A stretch of 64,000 bases of DNA from an uncultured Pelagibacteraceae bacterium (GCA_902615975.1 CACMRC010000002.1:62001-126000); one strand, 5' to 3'; numbered from the stretch's first letter, positions 43,485-53,044 are shown. Numbers and translations: made by a program. The notes: generated by a model not told the origin, from the sequence alone.

Positions 43485-44333
43485 ATGCGGAAATTCTCAA
43501 GAGAAAGTTTTAATATTACTAAAGCAATAAATGAATTAATGCATGAATCTGGAGTGATAGTTATTGAAAATGCATATAATTTAAATGATATCAAAGAAGC
43601 AAGAAAGATTATTAATTATTTTGCAGATACACAGGAGCAAAAAGAAACCCACTTTAATGCTGAGGCTGAAGCATCTGACAAAATTAAACTTCAGCAAAGG
43701 ATCTGGAACTTATTTGGTAAAGGCGAGGTTTTTAGTAAATTAATAACAAATGATATTATTTTTAGCTTAATGTCTAAGCTTTTAGGTTCAGAATTTTTTT
43801 GTGGATCTTACTGCGCAAGTAGATTGCTACCAGGATCTATAGGACAGGAACTTCATATCGATTATCCGTATTGGGATTTTTATAAAAGCGATACTTTTCC
43901 TATGGGTCTTAATAGTTCATTTGCACAAAACTGTCAGGCTACTATACCTCTAGATATTTGTTCAGAACAATCAGGAGCAACCGCATATATACCTGGATCA
44001 CAGAAGAAATTACACTACCCAAATGAAAATGATGATTTTTCAAACAAACAACAAATGATTGCTAATCCTGGAGATTTAGTTTTTTTTAATGGTAACTGTT
44101 GGCATGGAGCATCACCGAATAAATCAAATCACCAAAGAGCAGCATTACTGATAGAGTTTCTTCCTAAATATATAAAACCAGTTGAAGATTTAGTCTCTTA
44201 TTTATCTGAAGATTTTAAAAATAATTCAAATCTAAAAGTGCGACAGCTTTTAGGATTAAATTATGAATATCCAAAAATTATGGATGAGAGTAAAAAAACA
44301 AATAATATTGGTTTAGGTTATAAAGCTAAATAA
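43485..44333 (+). CDS. Phytanoyl-CoA dioxygenase (PhyH) family protein
   Basis: A 282-residue Fe(II)/2-oxoglutarate oxygenase. Iron ligands are in QELHIDYPYWDF (His-x-Asp) and GNCWHGASPNKS, with Arg in NHQRAALLIEFLP for 2-oxoglutarate. The opening (HESGVIVIENAYNLND) is standard for the family. It follows the ABC transporter by 43 bases and may act on the imported compound. It is divergent in sequence from the other PhyH protein at 22844. Confidence 0.85.
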   Translation: MRKFSRESFNITKAINELMHESGVIVIENAYNLNDIKEARKIINYFADTQEQKETHFNAEAEASDKIKLQQRIWNLFGKGEVFSKLITNDIIFSLMSKLLGSEFFCGSYCASRLLPGSIGQELHIDYPYWDFYKSDTFPMGLNSSFAQNCQATIPLDICSEQSGATAYIPGSQKKLHYPNENDDFSNKQQMIANPGDLVFFNGNCWHGASPNKSNHQRAALLIEFLPKYIKPVEDLVSYLSEDFKNNSNLKVRQLLGLNYEYPKIMDESKKTNNIGLGYKAK

Positions 44334-44468
44334 AATCTATATTTTTAATTTAAATTCTCTATAAATATAAAAAAAAATAAACAGAATTAAAAATATTAAG
44401 CTAATAGAATTTGTAACATTACGATTTTAAAAAAAAAGAGTATTTATAAAGGGTGGAGGAATAGGAAA

Positions 44469-45230
44469 ATGAAAGTAAAATATTATGATCTAGAAAATAA
44501 AAGAGTATTTATTACAGGCGGAGGATCAGGAATTGGAGCTTCAATTGTTGAACATTTTTGTGAACAAGGTTCTGAGGTTTACTTCATAGATATTAAAGTG
44601 TCAGAGGCTGAAAAATTAATTGAAGATATAAAAAATAAAAAATATTCAATACCAACTTTTATTGAATGTGATTTGTTAAATATAAAACAACTTCAAAAGA
44701 CAATTGTAGACATCATTGATCAAAAAGGCCCAATTGATATTTTAATCAACAATGCTGCAAATGACACAAGACACAAAATTGACGATGTTACAGAAGAATA
44801 TTGGAACGAAAGAATGAATGTAAACTTAAGACATTATTTTTTCACAGTTCAGTCAGTTAAAAAATCAATGATTGAAAATAAGGGTGGTGTAATTGTCAAT
44901 ATAGGATCTTCGTCTTGGATGGTTGGACAAGGTGGTATGGCAGCTTATACAGCCGCAAAATCTGGAGTAGTTGGTTTAACAAGATCATTTGCAAGAGATT
45001 TAGGTGAATTTAACATTAGAGTTAACTCAGTAGTACCAGGCTGGGTCTTAACACAAAGACAAATTGACCTTTGGTTAAACGAGGAATCTGAAAAAGATTT
45101 AATGAAAAACCAATGTTTAAAATCGAGATTGTTGCCACATGAACTTGCTCAAGCAGTTTTATTTTTTTCATCCGAACAATCAGGTGGATGCACAAATCAA
45201 TCTTACATTGTTGATAAAGGTTGGTTGTAA
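44469..45230 (+). CDS. SDR oxidoreductase, D-xylose/aldose 1-dehydrogenase (XylB-like)
   Basis: A 253-residue SDR, clearly paralogous to 33354-34115 and close to Caulobacter xylose 1-dehydrogenase: TGGGSGIGASIVEH, NNAANDTRHKIDDVTEEYW-type block, YTAAKSGV, VLTQRQIDLW and QCLKSRLLPHELA. It is preceded by a strong ribosome-binding site (GGTGGAGGAATAGG). A galM-type epimerase gene follows within nine bases: epimerase plus 1-dehydrogenase fits oxidation of an aldose to its lactone. Confidence 0.87.
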   Translation: MKVKYYDLENKRVFITGGGSGIGASIVEHFCEQGSEVYFIDIKVSEAEKLIEDIKNKKYSIPTFIECDLLNIKQLQKTIVDIIDQKGPIDILINNAANDTRHKIDDVTEEYWNERMNVNLRHYFFTVQSVKKSMIENKGGVIVNIGSSSWMVGQGGMAAYTAAKSGVVGLTRSFARDLGEFNIRVNSVVPGWVLTQRQIDLWLNEESEKDLMKNQCLKSRLLPHELAQAVLFFSSEQSGGCTNQSYIVDKGWL

Positions 45231-45238
45231 TAAGCTTT

Positions 45239-46222
45239 GTGAAAGTACAAAGCTCAATAATAGAAAATAAGTATCTAAGAATTAAATCAATTAACATCGG
45301 TGCTTGTCTGTATGAGGTTTTTGATAAGCAAAAGAGGATAAATTTAATCTTAAATCTTGGTCCTACAAAAAATTATAGCAATAAAAATTTTTATGTAGGC
45401 GCTACGTGTGGTCGGTATGCAGGAAGAATATCAAATTCGAAATTTAAGATTAAAAATAAAACTTATAAACTCGATGGCAATGAAGGAAGAAATACACTGC
45501 ATGGAGGAAAAATAGGATTTGATAGATTTGAATGGAAAATAAAACATCATTCAAAAACTAAAATTATTTATCAACTGCTATCTAAAAATTTAGACCAAGG
45601 TTTTCCAGGAGATCTGAATTCAGAGTGTATTTTTGAAATTAAAAATAAAAGTTTAATTATTAAATACCAATATAAAACAAATCAATTAACGCATGTTAAT
45701 TTAACAAATCATAGTTATTGGAATTTAAATAAAAATAAAAAAGAGACCATTTTTAATCATGATTTAAAAATTAATTCAGAAAAATATCTTGAAGTAAACA
45801 ACAAATTGATCCCAACTGGCAAAATTAAAAAAGTAAAAAATACTATTAATGATTTCAGTAAATTTCAAAATATTGGAGAAAAAATAAATGTTATCAAAAA
45901 CAAAAATACAGAAATAATACCAAATAAAATAAATGCAGTAGGATTTGATTTAACATTTTGTATTAAAAAAAATTCCAAAAATTATTTAGCCTCATTAAAA
46001 AATAAAAAAACCAATACTCAATTAGATTTTTATTCAAATCTTCCTGGGGTACAACTTTATACCAGTCAGGGCTTGCGATACAAAAATAAACTTACTCCTT
46101 ACCAGGGTGTTTGTTTGGAAACTCAACACTATCCAGATGCACCGAATAATAAAAATTTTCCAAGTACTTTAATTAAACCCAAAAAACTTTATAAGTACTT
46201 TACAAAAATCAATATTTCATAA
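45239..46222 (+). CDS. galM: Aldose 1-epimerase (galactose mutarotase)
   Basis: About 327 residues from GTG at 45239; a TTG at 45221 is open but overlaps the SDR gene. The enzyme interconverts alpha and beta anomers of aldoses. Seen are GRYAGRISNSKF, LHGGKIGFDRFEW, TNHSYWNL (catalytic His) and the catalytic Glu in CLETQHYPDAPNN. The protein is Lys/Asn-rich like others here. It sits between the XylB-like dehydrogenase and a Gfo/Idh gene, with one base to the latter. Confidence 0.9.
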   Translation: MKVQSSIIENKYLRIKSINIGACLYEVFDKQKRINLILNLGPTKNYSNKNFYVGATCGRYAGRISNSKFKIKNKTYKLDGNEGRNTLHGGKIGFDRFEWKIKHHSKTKIIYQLLSKNLDQGFPGDLNSECIFEIKNKSLIIKYQYKTNQLTHVNLTNHSYWNLNKNKKETIFNHDLKINSEKYLEVNNKLIPTGKIKKVKNTINDFSKFQNIGEKINVIKNKNTEIIPNKINAVGFDLTFCIKKNSKNYLASLKNKKTNTQLDFYSNLPGVQLYTSQGLRYKNKLTPYQGVCLETQHYPDAPNNKNFPSTLIKPKKLYKYFTKINIS

Positions 46223-46223
46223 A

Positions 46224-47261
46224 ATGAATAAAAAAATAAACATATCAATTGTTGGAACTGGATTAATGGGATTGCAGCACATAAAGGCAATTTTAAAATC
46301 AAAAAAAACTAATCTCCATTCGATAGTAGATATTAGTAATAACGCTAAAAATTTATCAAAAAAATATAAAATTCCACTATATTCAAATGTAGATGAACTT
46401 TTAAACTCAAAAAATTTAGATGCAGTGATTGTTGCTACCCCAAATCAACTCCATAAAAAGCATACAGTCGGTTTTTTAAAGAAAAAAATTCCAGTGTTAT
46501 TAGAAAAACCTATTTCAGATAATATTAATTCAGCTAAAAAAATTATTAGTAGTGCTAATAAAAATAAAACACCGCTATTGATAGGGTATCACAGAAGACA
46601 TAACTCAATAGTAACAAAGGTAAAAGGTCTTATCGACAAAGGAAAACTGGGAAAAATTGTTTCAGCAAATGTGTTGTGTTGGCTTTATAAACACAAAGCT
46701 TATTACAAAGAAAAATGGAGAATAAGTAAAGGAGGAGGGCCTCTAGGGATCAATTTAGTCCATGATATCGATATGATTTGTTATTTACTTGGATCTATTA
46801 AATACGTTCAAGCCTTTACAACTAATAAAACTAGAAAATTTATAGTTGAAGATACAGCAACAATAAGCCTGATCTTTAATTCAGGAGCACTTTGTACATT
46901 AAATTTATCAGATACAATTGTTGCACCATGGAGTTATGAATTAACTGCAGGAGAAAATCCCACTTACCCAATTACTAACCAATCTGCATATATGATCGGA
47001 GGTACCAGAGGTTCTTTGCAGTTTCCTAACCTTAAATATTGGTTCTATAAAAAAGAGAGAAGTTGGTGGAATAAGATATTTGTTAATGAAGATAAAAATA
47101 AAAAAGATGATAATACATTAGTTAATCAAATTGATCATTTTGCTGATGTAATTTCAAAAAAAGTTAAGCCTAAAGTAAATGGAAATGATGGTTTAAATTC
47201 TCTTAAAATTTTTGCAGCAATAAAAAAAAGTGCCAAAACTGGTAAAAAGGTAAGAATATAA
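46224..47261 (+). CDS. Gfo/Idh/MocA family oxidoreductase
   Basis: A 345-residue dehydrogenase with GTGLMGLQH cofactor motif, catalytic Lys in LEKPI and a C-terminal domain with GGGPLGINLVHDIDMICYL (Asp and His in the usual place). It follows galM by one base and ends the catabolic island; a pentapeptide-repeat gene starts 61 bases later. Substrate unknown, probably a sugar. Confidence 0.87.
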   Translation: MNKKINISIVGTGLMGLQHIKAILKSKKTNLHSIVDISNNAKNLSKKYKIPLYSNVDELLNSKNLDAVIVATPNQLHKKHTVGFLKKKIPVLLEKPISDNINSAKKIISSANKNKTPLLIGYHRRHNSIVTKVKGLIDKGKLGKIVSANVLCWLYKHKAYYKEKWRISKGGGPLGINLVHDIDMICYLLGSIKYVQAFTTNKTRKFIVEDTATISLIFNSGALCTLNLSDTIVAPWSYELTAGENPTYPITNQSAYMIGGTRGSLQFPNLKYWFYKKERSWWNKIFVNEDKNKKDDNTLVNQIDHFADVISKKVKPKVNGNDGLNSLKIFAAIKKSAKTGKKVRI

Positions 47262-47322
47262 AATTTTTATTAAACTTTAAATCATTCATTGTTTTGACAT
47301 ATTTTATTTGTTAACTTTTCTC

Positions 47323-47832
47323 ATGAAAAAAATTATCTTACTTATAGTATTCAGTTTCTTATTTTTTACAAATTCAAATGCTGCGTGTGACGATCCCTTA
47401 ACTGAAGGAGTTGATTATTCTAATTGTAGATTTTCAGACTCTCAAGATTTACAAGGTAGTTATCTTCCAAATTCAAATCTTTCATTTGCGAGTTTTATTC
47501 AAGTAAATTTTGACAAAAGTATTATGATGACTTCAAATCTATCATTTGGAACTTTTCCAGAGTCTACATTTGTAAGAGCTAATCTTTATGAGGCTATTTC
47601 TATAGGTGCAAATTTTGAAAAAACTAATTTTACTGGAGCCAACTTGACTAGAGTCGATTTTATGGGTGCAACATTAATCGAAGCTAACTTTCAAAACTCT
47701 AATTTAATGGAAGCCAACTTTACATCATCTAACATTACCAATGCTAATTTTGATGGAGCTAATTTAACTGGAGCTACGTGGACTAATGGTCAAACTTGTG
47801 GTCCAGAGTCTATAAGTACTTGCAAACAATAA
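47323..47832 (+). CDS. Pentapeptide-repeat protein, exported
   Basis: About 169 residues from ATG 47323; an in-frame TTG at 47308 is less likely because the ATG begins a good signal peptide (MKKIILLIVFSFLFFTNSNA). From about residue 70 it has repeated A(N/D)(L/F)xx units, such as ANFEKTNFTGANLTRVDF and ANFDGANLTGATW, forming a right-handed quadrilateral helix. Such proteins act by surface mimicry or protein contact; this one is presumably periplasmic. Two Cys pairs suggest disulfides. Confidence 0.82.
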   Translation: MKKIILLIVFSFLFFTNSNAACDDPLTEGVDYSNCRFSDSQDLQGSYLPNSNLSFASFIQVNFDKSIMMTSNLSFGTFPESTFVRANLYEAISIGANFEKTNFTGANLTRVDFMGATLIEANFQNSNLMEANFTSSNITNANFDGANLTGATWTNGQTCGPESISTCKQ

Positions 47833-47835
47833 TTA

Positions 47836-48129
47836 ATGAATACTTCAGTAAATACTGATGATGTTATATTTAATTTTTTTAAGCAAATTTGTGATGAAAA
47901 AGATGACCAAAAATGCGTTGAACTTGGAAACGAGTGGATAAAGGCAATGGAAACTAATTTGTCTGAAATGGAAAAAAACCTTAATGGAGCTGATTATATT
48001 AAGCATAAAGATGACATTCAAAGTAATAGAAACCATTTAAATAGCTTAAAAAACAAAACTTCATCTGAGTGGAGAGAATACGCCACACAATGTATGGTCG
48101 AAATAATGAATCATAAAACTCAGAAATAA
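47836..48129 (+). CDS. Hypothetical protein, 97 residues
   Basis: I do not recognise a family. The protein is acidic and helical, without signal peptide or membrane helix, with three Cys (CDEKDDQKCVELG and a late ATQCMVEI). It starts three bases after the pentapeptide gene and so is probably co-transcribed. It ends 53 bases before the TPP riboswitch. Confidence 0.6.
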   Translation: MNTSVNTDDVIFNFFKQICDEKDDQKCVELGNEWIKAMETNLSEMEKNLNGADYIKHKDDIQSNRNHLNSLKNKTSSEWREYATQCMVEIMNHKTQK

Positions 48130-48182
48130 TAAATTTTAAAAACACTTTCCATAATAAACAAAATGTACTAAGTATATTTATA

Positions 48183-48244
48183 AGGGGTGTCTTAACAGAC
48201 TGAGATTATACCCAAAGAACCTGTCCGGTAATTCAGAAAGGGAT
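48183..48244 (+). ncRNA. TPP riboswitch (THI element), compact form
   Basis: The aptamer core is visible: GGGGTGTC, a short stem GTCT/AGAC, the conserved CTGAGATTATACCC, GAACCTG, and the closing AAGGGA. The P4/P5 arm is shorter than in the classical element (CTG...CAG around TCCGGTAATT). The closing AGGGA lies three to eight bases before the ATG and can act as Shine-Dalgarno, so ligand binding would block translation of the downstream gene. It controls the thiV-type transporter. Confidence 0.92.
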
Positions 48245-48247
48245 AAA

Positions 48248-49687
48248 ATGGATAAAACATATTTTTTAAATCAATCAACATCATTAATATTAGTAATAGC
48301 AATAAGTTTAATATTTGCTTTTTTAGGAATTCTTCATTCTAAAAAATTTAAAGGAATTAATAATTATTTAACTGCAAATAGAAACATTGGTTTATTTTCA
48401 CTTACTACAAGCCTTGTAGCATCAGCTTTAGGAGCTTGGATTTTATTTGGACCAGTTGCGGCCGCAACGTGGGGTGGAGCAGGTGCTGTAATTGGTTATG
48501 CATTAGGCACAGCTTTTCCAATGATTTTCTTAATTTATTTTGGAAAAAAAATTAGAAATGAGTTTCCAAAAGGATCTTCTTTAGTTGAGTTTATGAGAAA
48601 GAAATTTGGCAAAAGTCTATTTAAGTTAATATTGTTAATGACAATCTTTTATATGTTCATTTTTCTTTGTGCAGAAGTAACGGCAGTTGCTGTATTAATT
48701 AATTATATATCTGGAACAGAATTGTGGATTACAGCATTAATAGTCTTGGTAGCTACCTTAAGTTACACTCTTTATGGGGGATTAAGAGCATCAATATTTA
48801 CTGACAATATTCAAATGATTGTAATTGGTGTTTTGTTGTTTATTTTGATTTCAATTATTAGTTCCTCTTCAGGAAATAATTTCTCGTTTTCTTTAATTAA
48901 TGAGAAAAATCCTCAATTATTAAGTTCAAATTATATTCCAGGATACACTGCCGGATTAACTTTCTTTATAGCAGTTGCAGCAACAAATTTATTTCATCAA
49001 GGAAATTGGCAAAGAGTGTATGCAGCAAAAGATTATCAAACATTAAAAAGTGGTTTGATTATTTCTTTCTTTATTATTATTCCAATAGTTTTCTTAATGG
49101 GTTTTATTGGAATGGTTTCATTTTCAATTGATCCATCTGTTAGACCTGATTTAGGATTTTTTAGTTTGTTATTAAAAGATCAAACTGAGATTTTATCCTT
49201 ATTGATCGTTATCCTTGGTCTTGCATTAACAATTTCTACTGTTGATACTTTGGTTAATGCTATTTCAAGTTTGTTTGTAATTGATGGCAAAGCAACTTTT
49301 AACTTAGATAAAAAAACTGATTACTTAAAAATATCTAAATATTTTATTTTAATCTTGTCTGTAATTGCTTTTGGAGTTGCTTCAAAAGGATTTGATATTT
49401 TATATTTATTCCTTCTTGCAGATTTATTTTGTTGTGCTTTTGTAGTGACTGTTTTTTATAGTTTCTATAATAAAGTGAATGAAAAAACTGCTTATGTTTC
49501 AATTATAATTGGTCTATTTGCTGGATTTTTAATGTTTCCATTTCCAGATTTTTCTAAAAGTTTGTTAGTTGGAGTATTTTTGTCTAAAGACTTGTTTTCA
49601 CCTTTTATATCTCAATCTTTATTATTTTTATCATTTTTGATTGCAACTTTCTTACCTGCAGTAATTTTAAAAATTAAATTTAGATAG
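48248..49687 (+). CDS. thiV: Sodium:solute symporter, ThiV-type HMP (thiamine pyrimidine precursor) transporter
   Basis: A 479-residue membrane protein of the sodium:solute symporter family with about 13 helices. Characteristic segments are NNYLTANRNIGLFSLTTSLVAS, GAWILFGPVAAATWGGAGAVIGYALG and FHQGNWQRVYAAKD. The TPP riboswitch directly upstream ties it to thiamine metabolism. In SAR11 such a riboswitch-linked symporter has been named ThiV and proposed to import HMP, which these cells need because they lack ThiC. Assignment is by analogy with that report. It overlaps the convergent thioredoxin-like gene by eight bases. Confidence 0.86.
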   Translation: MDKTYFLNQSTSLILVIAISLIFAFLGILHSKKFKGINNYLTANRNIGLFSLTTSLVASALGAWILFGPVAAATWGGAGAVIGYALGTAFPMIFLIYFGKKIRNEFPKGSSLVEFMRKKFGKSLFKLILLMTIFYMFIFLCAEVTAVAVLINYISGTELWITALIVLVATLSYTLYGGLRASIFTDNIQMIVIGVLLFILISIISSSSGNNFSFSLINEKNPQLLSSNYIPGYTAGLTFFIAVAATNLFHQGNWQRVYAAKDYQTLKSGLIISFFIIIPIVFLMGFIGMVSFSIDPSVRPDLGFFSLLLKDQTEILSLLIVILGLALTISTVDTLVNAISSLFVIDGKATFNLDKKTDYLKISKYFILILSVIAFGVASKGFDILYLFLLADLFCCAFVVTVFYSFYNKVNEKTAYVSIIIGLFAGFLMFPFPDFSKSLLVGVFLSKDLFSPFISQSLLFLSFLIATFLPAVILKIKFR

Positions 49688-50048
49688 AGGATTTTAAAGC
49701 ATCATAAATTAGTTCTTTGGTAGTCTCACCGATACTTCTATAAATTTCTTTATTATCTTTAAAAATTAAAAGTGTAGTTTGATATTGAACATTAAAAAAT
49801 TGAGCAATTTCTTTATTTGTTACATCAAAAGCAAAGTATTCCATATTATTAAAATCTTTTTTTGCTTTTTTTAACACTTTCATTTGACCCGCACACGATG
49901 AGCAATATTTAATCCAAGAACTTACTACAACAACTTTTCCTTCTGATAGAGCTTTATCGAATAACTCTTTGCTATAGGTAGTTTCCTTCCCAATTGACTT
50001 GGTGCTAAATGCTAATGCAAAACAGATAAATATTAAAAATTTTTTCAT
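49680..50048 (-). CDS. Thioredoxin-fold protein, exported
   Basis: A 122-residue protein with a signal peptide (MKKFLIFICFALAFSTKSIG). A thioredoxin-like domain carries a CSSC redox motif in SWIKYCSSCAGQM, followed by FDVTNKEIAQFFNVQYQTTLLIF (the cis-Pro position reads TT in place of TP). It probably acts in periplasmic thiol chemistry. It is a single gene convergent with thiV. Confidence 0.8.
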   Translation of the reverse strand: MKKFLIFICFALAFSTKSIGKETTYSKELFDKALSEGKVVVVSSWIKYCSSCAGQMKVLKKAKKDFNNMEYFAFDVTNKEIAQFFNVQYQTTLLIFKDNKEIYRSIGETTKELIYDALKSSI

Positions 50049-50117
50049 ACATAAACATATTTAAACAAATTTTAATTCATTGTAATAACATAAATTGTCT
50101 CTATATATCCTTAACTC

Positions 50118-51053
50118 ATGTCAAATAATCAAATAAGTATAAATAATTTATCAAAAGTATTCGATAATGGATTTGAGGCATTAAAAAATATAAATCTAAA
50201 TATCAAAAAAGGTGAAATTTTTGCAATGCTTGGACCAAATGGTGCTGGAAAAACCACACTTATAAGCATTATTTGCGGAATAGTTAGACTTTCCTCAGGC
50301 AAGGTAACTGTTGATGACCTTGACATAATTAAAGATTATAGATCGACTAGATCTAAAATTGGATTAGTTCCACAAGAGTTAACATTAGAACAATTTGAGA
50401 GTGTGTTTAATAATGTTTCATATTCAAGAGGTCTTTATGGCAAAAAACCTAATCCAGAATATATAGAAAGGATTTTAAAAGATTTAAGTTTATGGGATAA
50501 AAAAGATTTAAGTCTTAGGCAATTATCTGGTGGAATGAAAAGAAGAGTATTAATTGCAAAAGCTTTATCTCATGAACCATCTATTTTATTTTTAGACGAA
50601 CCTACCGCTGGTGTAGACGTTGAGCTAAGAAAAGATATGTGGAAGATAGTTGAAGATTTGAGAAAAACTGGTGTAACAATTATTTTAACTACGCATTATA
50701 TAGAGGAAGCTGAAGCGATTGCGGATCGCGTAGGTGTTATAAATCAAGGTGAAATTATTGTAGTAGATGAAACTAAAGAATTATTGAAAAAAATGGGTCA
50801 TAAAAAACTTACAGTAGACTTACAAGAAGAAATTTTTCAAATACCTAACAGTTTAGAAAAATATAATCTTGAAATTGGAAAAGATAATATGTCGTTAGAT
50901 TATACATATAATGTTCAAGCAAAACAAACAGGGATCACAAATTTGCTCCAAGATTTAAAAGATGCAGGACTAAAATTAAAAGATTTAAAAACAGAACAAA
51001 GCACATTAGAAAAAATATTTGTTACTTTAGTTAAGGAAAACAATGAAATTTAA
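50118..51053 (+). CDS. ABC-2 type transporter ATP-binding protein
   Basis: A 311-residue ATPase with Walker [11 protein letters not shown], signature LSGGMKRR, Walker [13 protein letters not shown] and switch LTTHY. The C-terminal 90 residues resemble the regulatory tail of DrrA/YadG-type exporters. It overlaps the ABC-2 permease gene by 11 bases. The pair resembles YadG/YadH; the exported substrate is unknown. Confidence 0.9.
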   Translation: MSNNQISINNLSKVFDNGFEALKNINLNIKKGEIFAMLGPNGAGKTTLISIICGIVRLSSGKVTVDDLDIIKDYRSTRSKIGLVPQELTLEQFESVFNNVSYSRGLYGKKPNPEYIERILKDLSLWDKKDLSLRQLSGGMKRRVLIAKALSHEPSILFLDEPTAGVDVELRKDMWKIVEDLRKTGVTIILTTHYIEEAEAIADRVGVINQGEIIVVDETKELLKKMGHKKLTVDLQEEIFQIPNSLEKYNLEIGKDNMSLDYTYNVQAKQTGITNLLQDLKDAGLKLKDLKTEQSTLEKIFVTLVKENNEI

Positions 51054-51810
51054 TTATTACGCATTCAAAGCAATTTATCTTCATGAAATGGATAGATTTA
51101 GAAGAACATTGATGCAATCTTTGTTATCACCAGTTTTATCAACTTCTTTATACTTTATTGTTTTTGGTTCAGTTATAGGCGGTTATGTGCAAAAAATTGA
51201 TGGGATAAGTTATGGATCATACATTGTACCTGGATTGTTGATGCTGACCCTTTTAACACAGTCAATTAGCAATACTTCATTTGGTATTTTTTTTCCTAAA
51301 TTTAATGGAACAATTTACGAAATTTTAGCAGCACCAATTTCAACTCTAGAGATAGTTCTTGCTTTTGTTGGTGCTGGGGCAACCAAAACACTAATAGTTG
51401 GTTTAATGATTTTTTTAACATCTACTTTTTTTGTTGAAGTTGAAGTTAAATACCCATTGTTGATGATATTTCTTTTAGTATTAGTTTCATTTACTTTTGC
51501 TTTATTTGGTTTCTTAATTGGTTTGATGAGTTCAAATTTTGAACAAATGTCAATTATTCCTTCTTTGGTGATAACACCAATGGTTTTTTTAGGCGGTAGC
51601 TTATATTCTTTAGATATGCTTCCAGAGTTTTGGCAAATAGTTACTTATTTTAACCCAGTTGTTTATTTGATAAATGGATTAAGATTTTCTTTTTACGGGG
51701 TATCAGACTTTAATATATGGATAAGCGTAGGTTTAATGATAGCTTTCCTTATTATTTGTATAGGCGTAGTTACTAGCCTGCTTAAAAAAGGTTATAATAT
51801 GAAAGCTTAA
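51043..51810 (+). CDS. ABC-2 type transporter permease (YadH-like)
   Basis: A 255-residue protein with six hydrophobic helices. ABC-2 features include [36 protein letters not shown] and the late signature [19 protein letters not shown] with [16 protein letters not shown]. It works with the overlapping ATPase. It is followed by a tiny membrane protein gene two bases later. Confidence 0.92.
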   Translation: MKFNYYAFKAIYLHEMDRFRRTLMQSLLSPVLSTSLYFIVFGSVIGGYVQKIDGISYGSYIVPGLLMLTLLTQSISNTSFGIFFPKFNGTIYEILAAPISTLEIVLAFVGAGATKTLIVGLMIFLTSTFFVEVEVKYPLLMIFLLVLVSFTFALFGFLIGLMSSNFEQMSIIPSLVITPMVFLGGSLYSLDMLPEFWQIVTYFNPVVYLINGLRFSFYGVSDFNIWISVGLMIAFLIICIGVVTSLLKKGYNMKA

Positions 51811-51812
51811 CT

Positions 51813-51977
51813 ATGATTAAATATATTCTTCCAGCTATAATTATTTTTTTAATAGTTTTATTTTGGGAAAAAATTACTGAGTTTGTAGAAAAAAAATTCA
51901 ATATTAAGCTTAATTATATTGTCGTTAGCTCAATAATTGTTGCTATTGCGGTAATCCTTTTGCTCCTGAATTATTAG
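51813..51977 (+). CDS. Small membrane protein, 54 residues
   Basis: An open frame from ATG 51813 to TAG 51977 encodes MIKYILPAIIIFLIVLFWE, a short charged loop (KITEFVEKKFNIK) and a second hydrophobic stretch ending LLLLNY. It has two predicted membrane helices and no recognised family. It fits tightly between the ABC-2 permease (two-base gap) and the GNAT gene (five-base gap), which argues that it is real and co-transcribed. Confidence 0.6.
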   Translation: MIKYILPAIIIFLIVLFWEKITEFVEKKFNIKLNYIVVSSIIVAIAVILLLLNY

Positions 51978-51982
51978 GATTT

Positions 51983-52252
51983 ATGAACAGTCTTGATGTT
52001 TCAAATTTTGCAATAAAGGAAACAGATGGAGTTTTTACTTTTAAAAATGAAAATACAACAATTGGCTTTGTTAGATTTAATGAGAAAGGCGAGGTAGAAT
52101 ATATTTTTGTAAATCCAATTTTTAGAAAACAAGGTTTAGCAACTAAATTATTAGAATTAGTAAAAGAAAAAACTGGAAAAGAAATAATACTTCAAGAACC
52201 AATTAGTCCTTTAGGATCGAAATTATTAAAATCATTAAATAAATGGAAATAA
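51983..52252 (+). CDS. Small GNAT-type N-acetyltransferase
   Basis: An 89-residue protein. The acetyl-CoA binding motif A is seen in VEYIFVNPIFRKQGLATKLLELV, and an upstream strand GFVRFNEKGEVE fits the fold. It is shorter than a full GNAT domain and resembles the YjdJ-type minimal acetyltransferases. It overlaps the TauE/SafE gene by ten bases. The acceptor is unknown. Confidence 0.72.
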   Translation: MNSLDVSNFAIKETDGVFTFKNENTTIGFVRFNEKGEVEYIFVNPIFRKQGLATKLLELVKEKTGKEIILQEPISPLGSKLLKSLNKWK

Positions 52253-52990
52253 ACTTCTTATTTTTCTTAACTGTTGTTCCTGCCATTATTTTATATGGAA
52301 TTGCAAAATCAGGTCTAGGTGGCTCTATGACTTTAATTTCTGTACCGTTAATGACCATAGTAATGCCATTAAACCAAGCTTTAGGAATTATTTTACCAAT
52401 ATTAATATTTTCAGATTTTATTGCTGTTTATAAATATAGAAAAGAATTTGACTTAGGAACTTTAAAATTAATGGTTCCATTTGCAGCTATCGGAATATTC
52501 ATTGGATCATTAACTTTTTCATATTTTTCAGAGGAATTGCTAAAATTTATTATTGGAGTTATGGGTTTCTTGTTTGCCGGTCATTATTTTTTTTTTAAAA
52601 AAAATAAAGAAAAAAAATCAGAAAAAAACTTTTTTAAAGGTGGTGCTTGCTCACTTGTAGCAGGATTTACAAGTTTTTGTGTACATGCAGGAGGAACTCC
52701 TACTAGTCTTTATTTACTTCCACTTAGAATGAAAAAAGAAATTTATGTAGGCACAAGAATATTTTTTTTTTACTTTTGTAAATTTAATTAAACTTCCATT
52801 ATACATTAGTTTATCTATGACAAACCTTGAGTCTTTTAAACAGTCAGCAACATTGTTTCCAGTTGCATTACTTGGAATATTAATCGGATATCAATTACTT
52901 AAAATTATAGAAGAAAAATTATTTTACAATATTTTATATGCTTTAATTTTTGTTACTAGTGCAAAGCTTTTGTATGATTACCTGGTATGA
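52243..52990 (+). pseudogene. TauE/SafE family permease, broken by one +1 frameshift
   Basis: Residues 1-174 are in frame from ATG 52243 (KSGLGGSMTLISVPLMTIVMP, then CVHAGGTPTSLYLLPLRM, both typical of TauE/SafE). At the 10-T run 52762-52771 the frame is lost and stops after FFFYFCKFN. With nine Ts it continues FFFTFVNLIKLPLYI and reads to TGA at 52990 with a normal last two helices (FPVALLGILIGYQLL). The intact protein would have about 248 residues. These permeases export sulfite or organosulfur anions. It may be a true pseudogene or a homopolymer error. Confidence 0.82.
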
Positions 52991-53044
52991 TTTAATAACG
53001 CATTAAAATCTTAAAATAAGTGTTAGATAATAATTATTATAAAA

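Noticed and set aside
47560-47790. Short repeated DNA units resembling a tandem repeat or CRISPR-like array
   Set aside because: The periodicity comes from pentapeptide codons in a real gene; there are no spacers or conserved repeats at DNA level.
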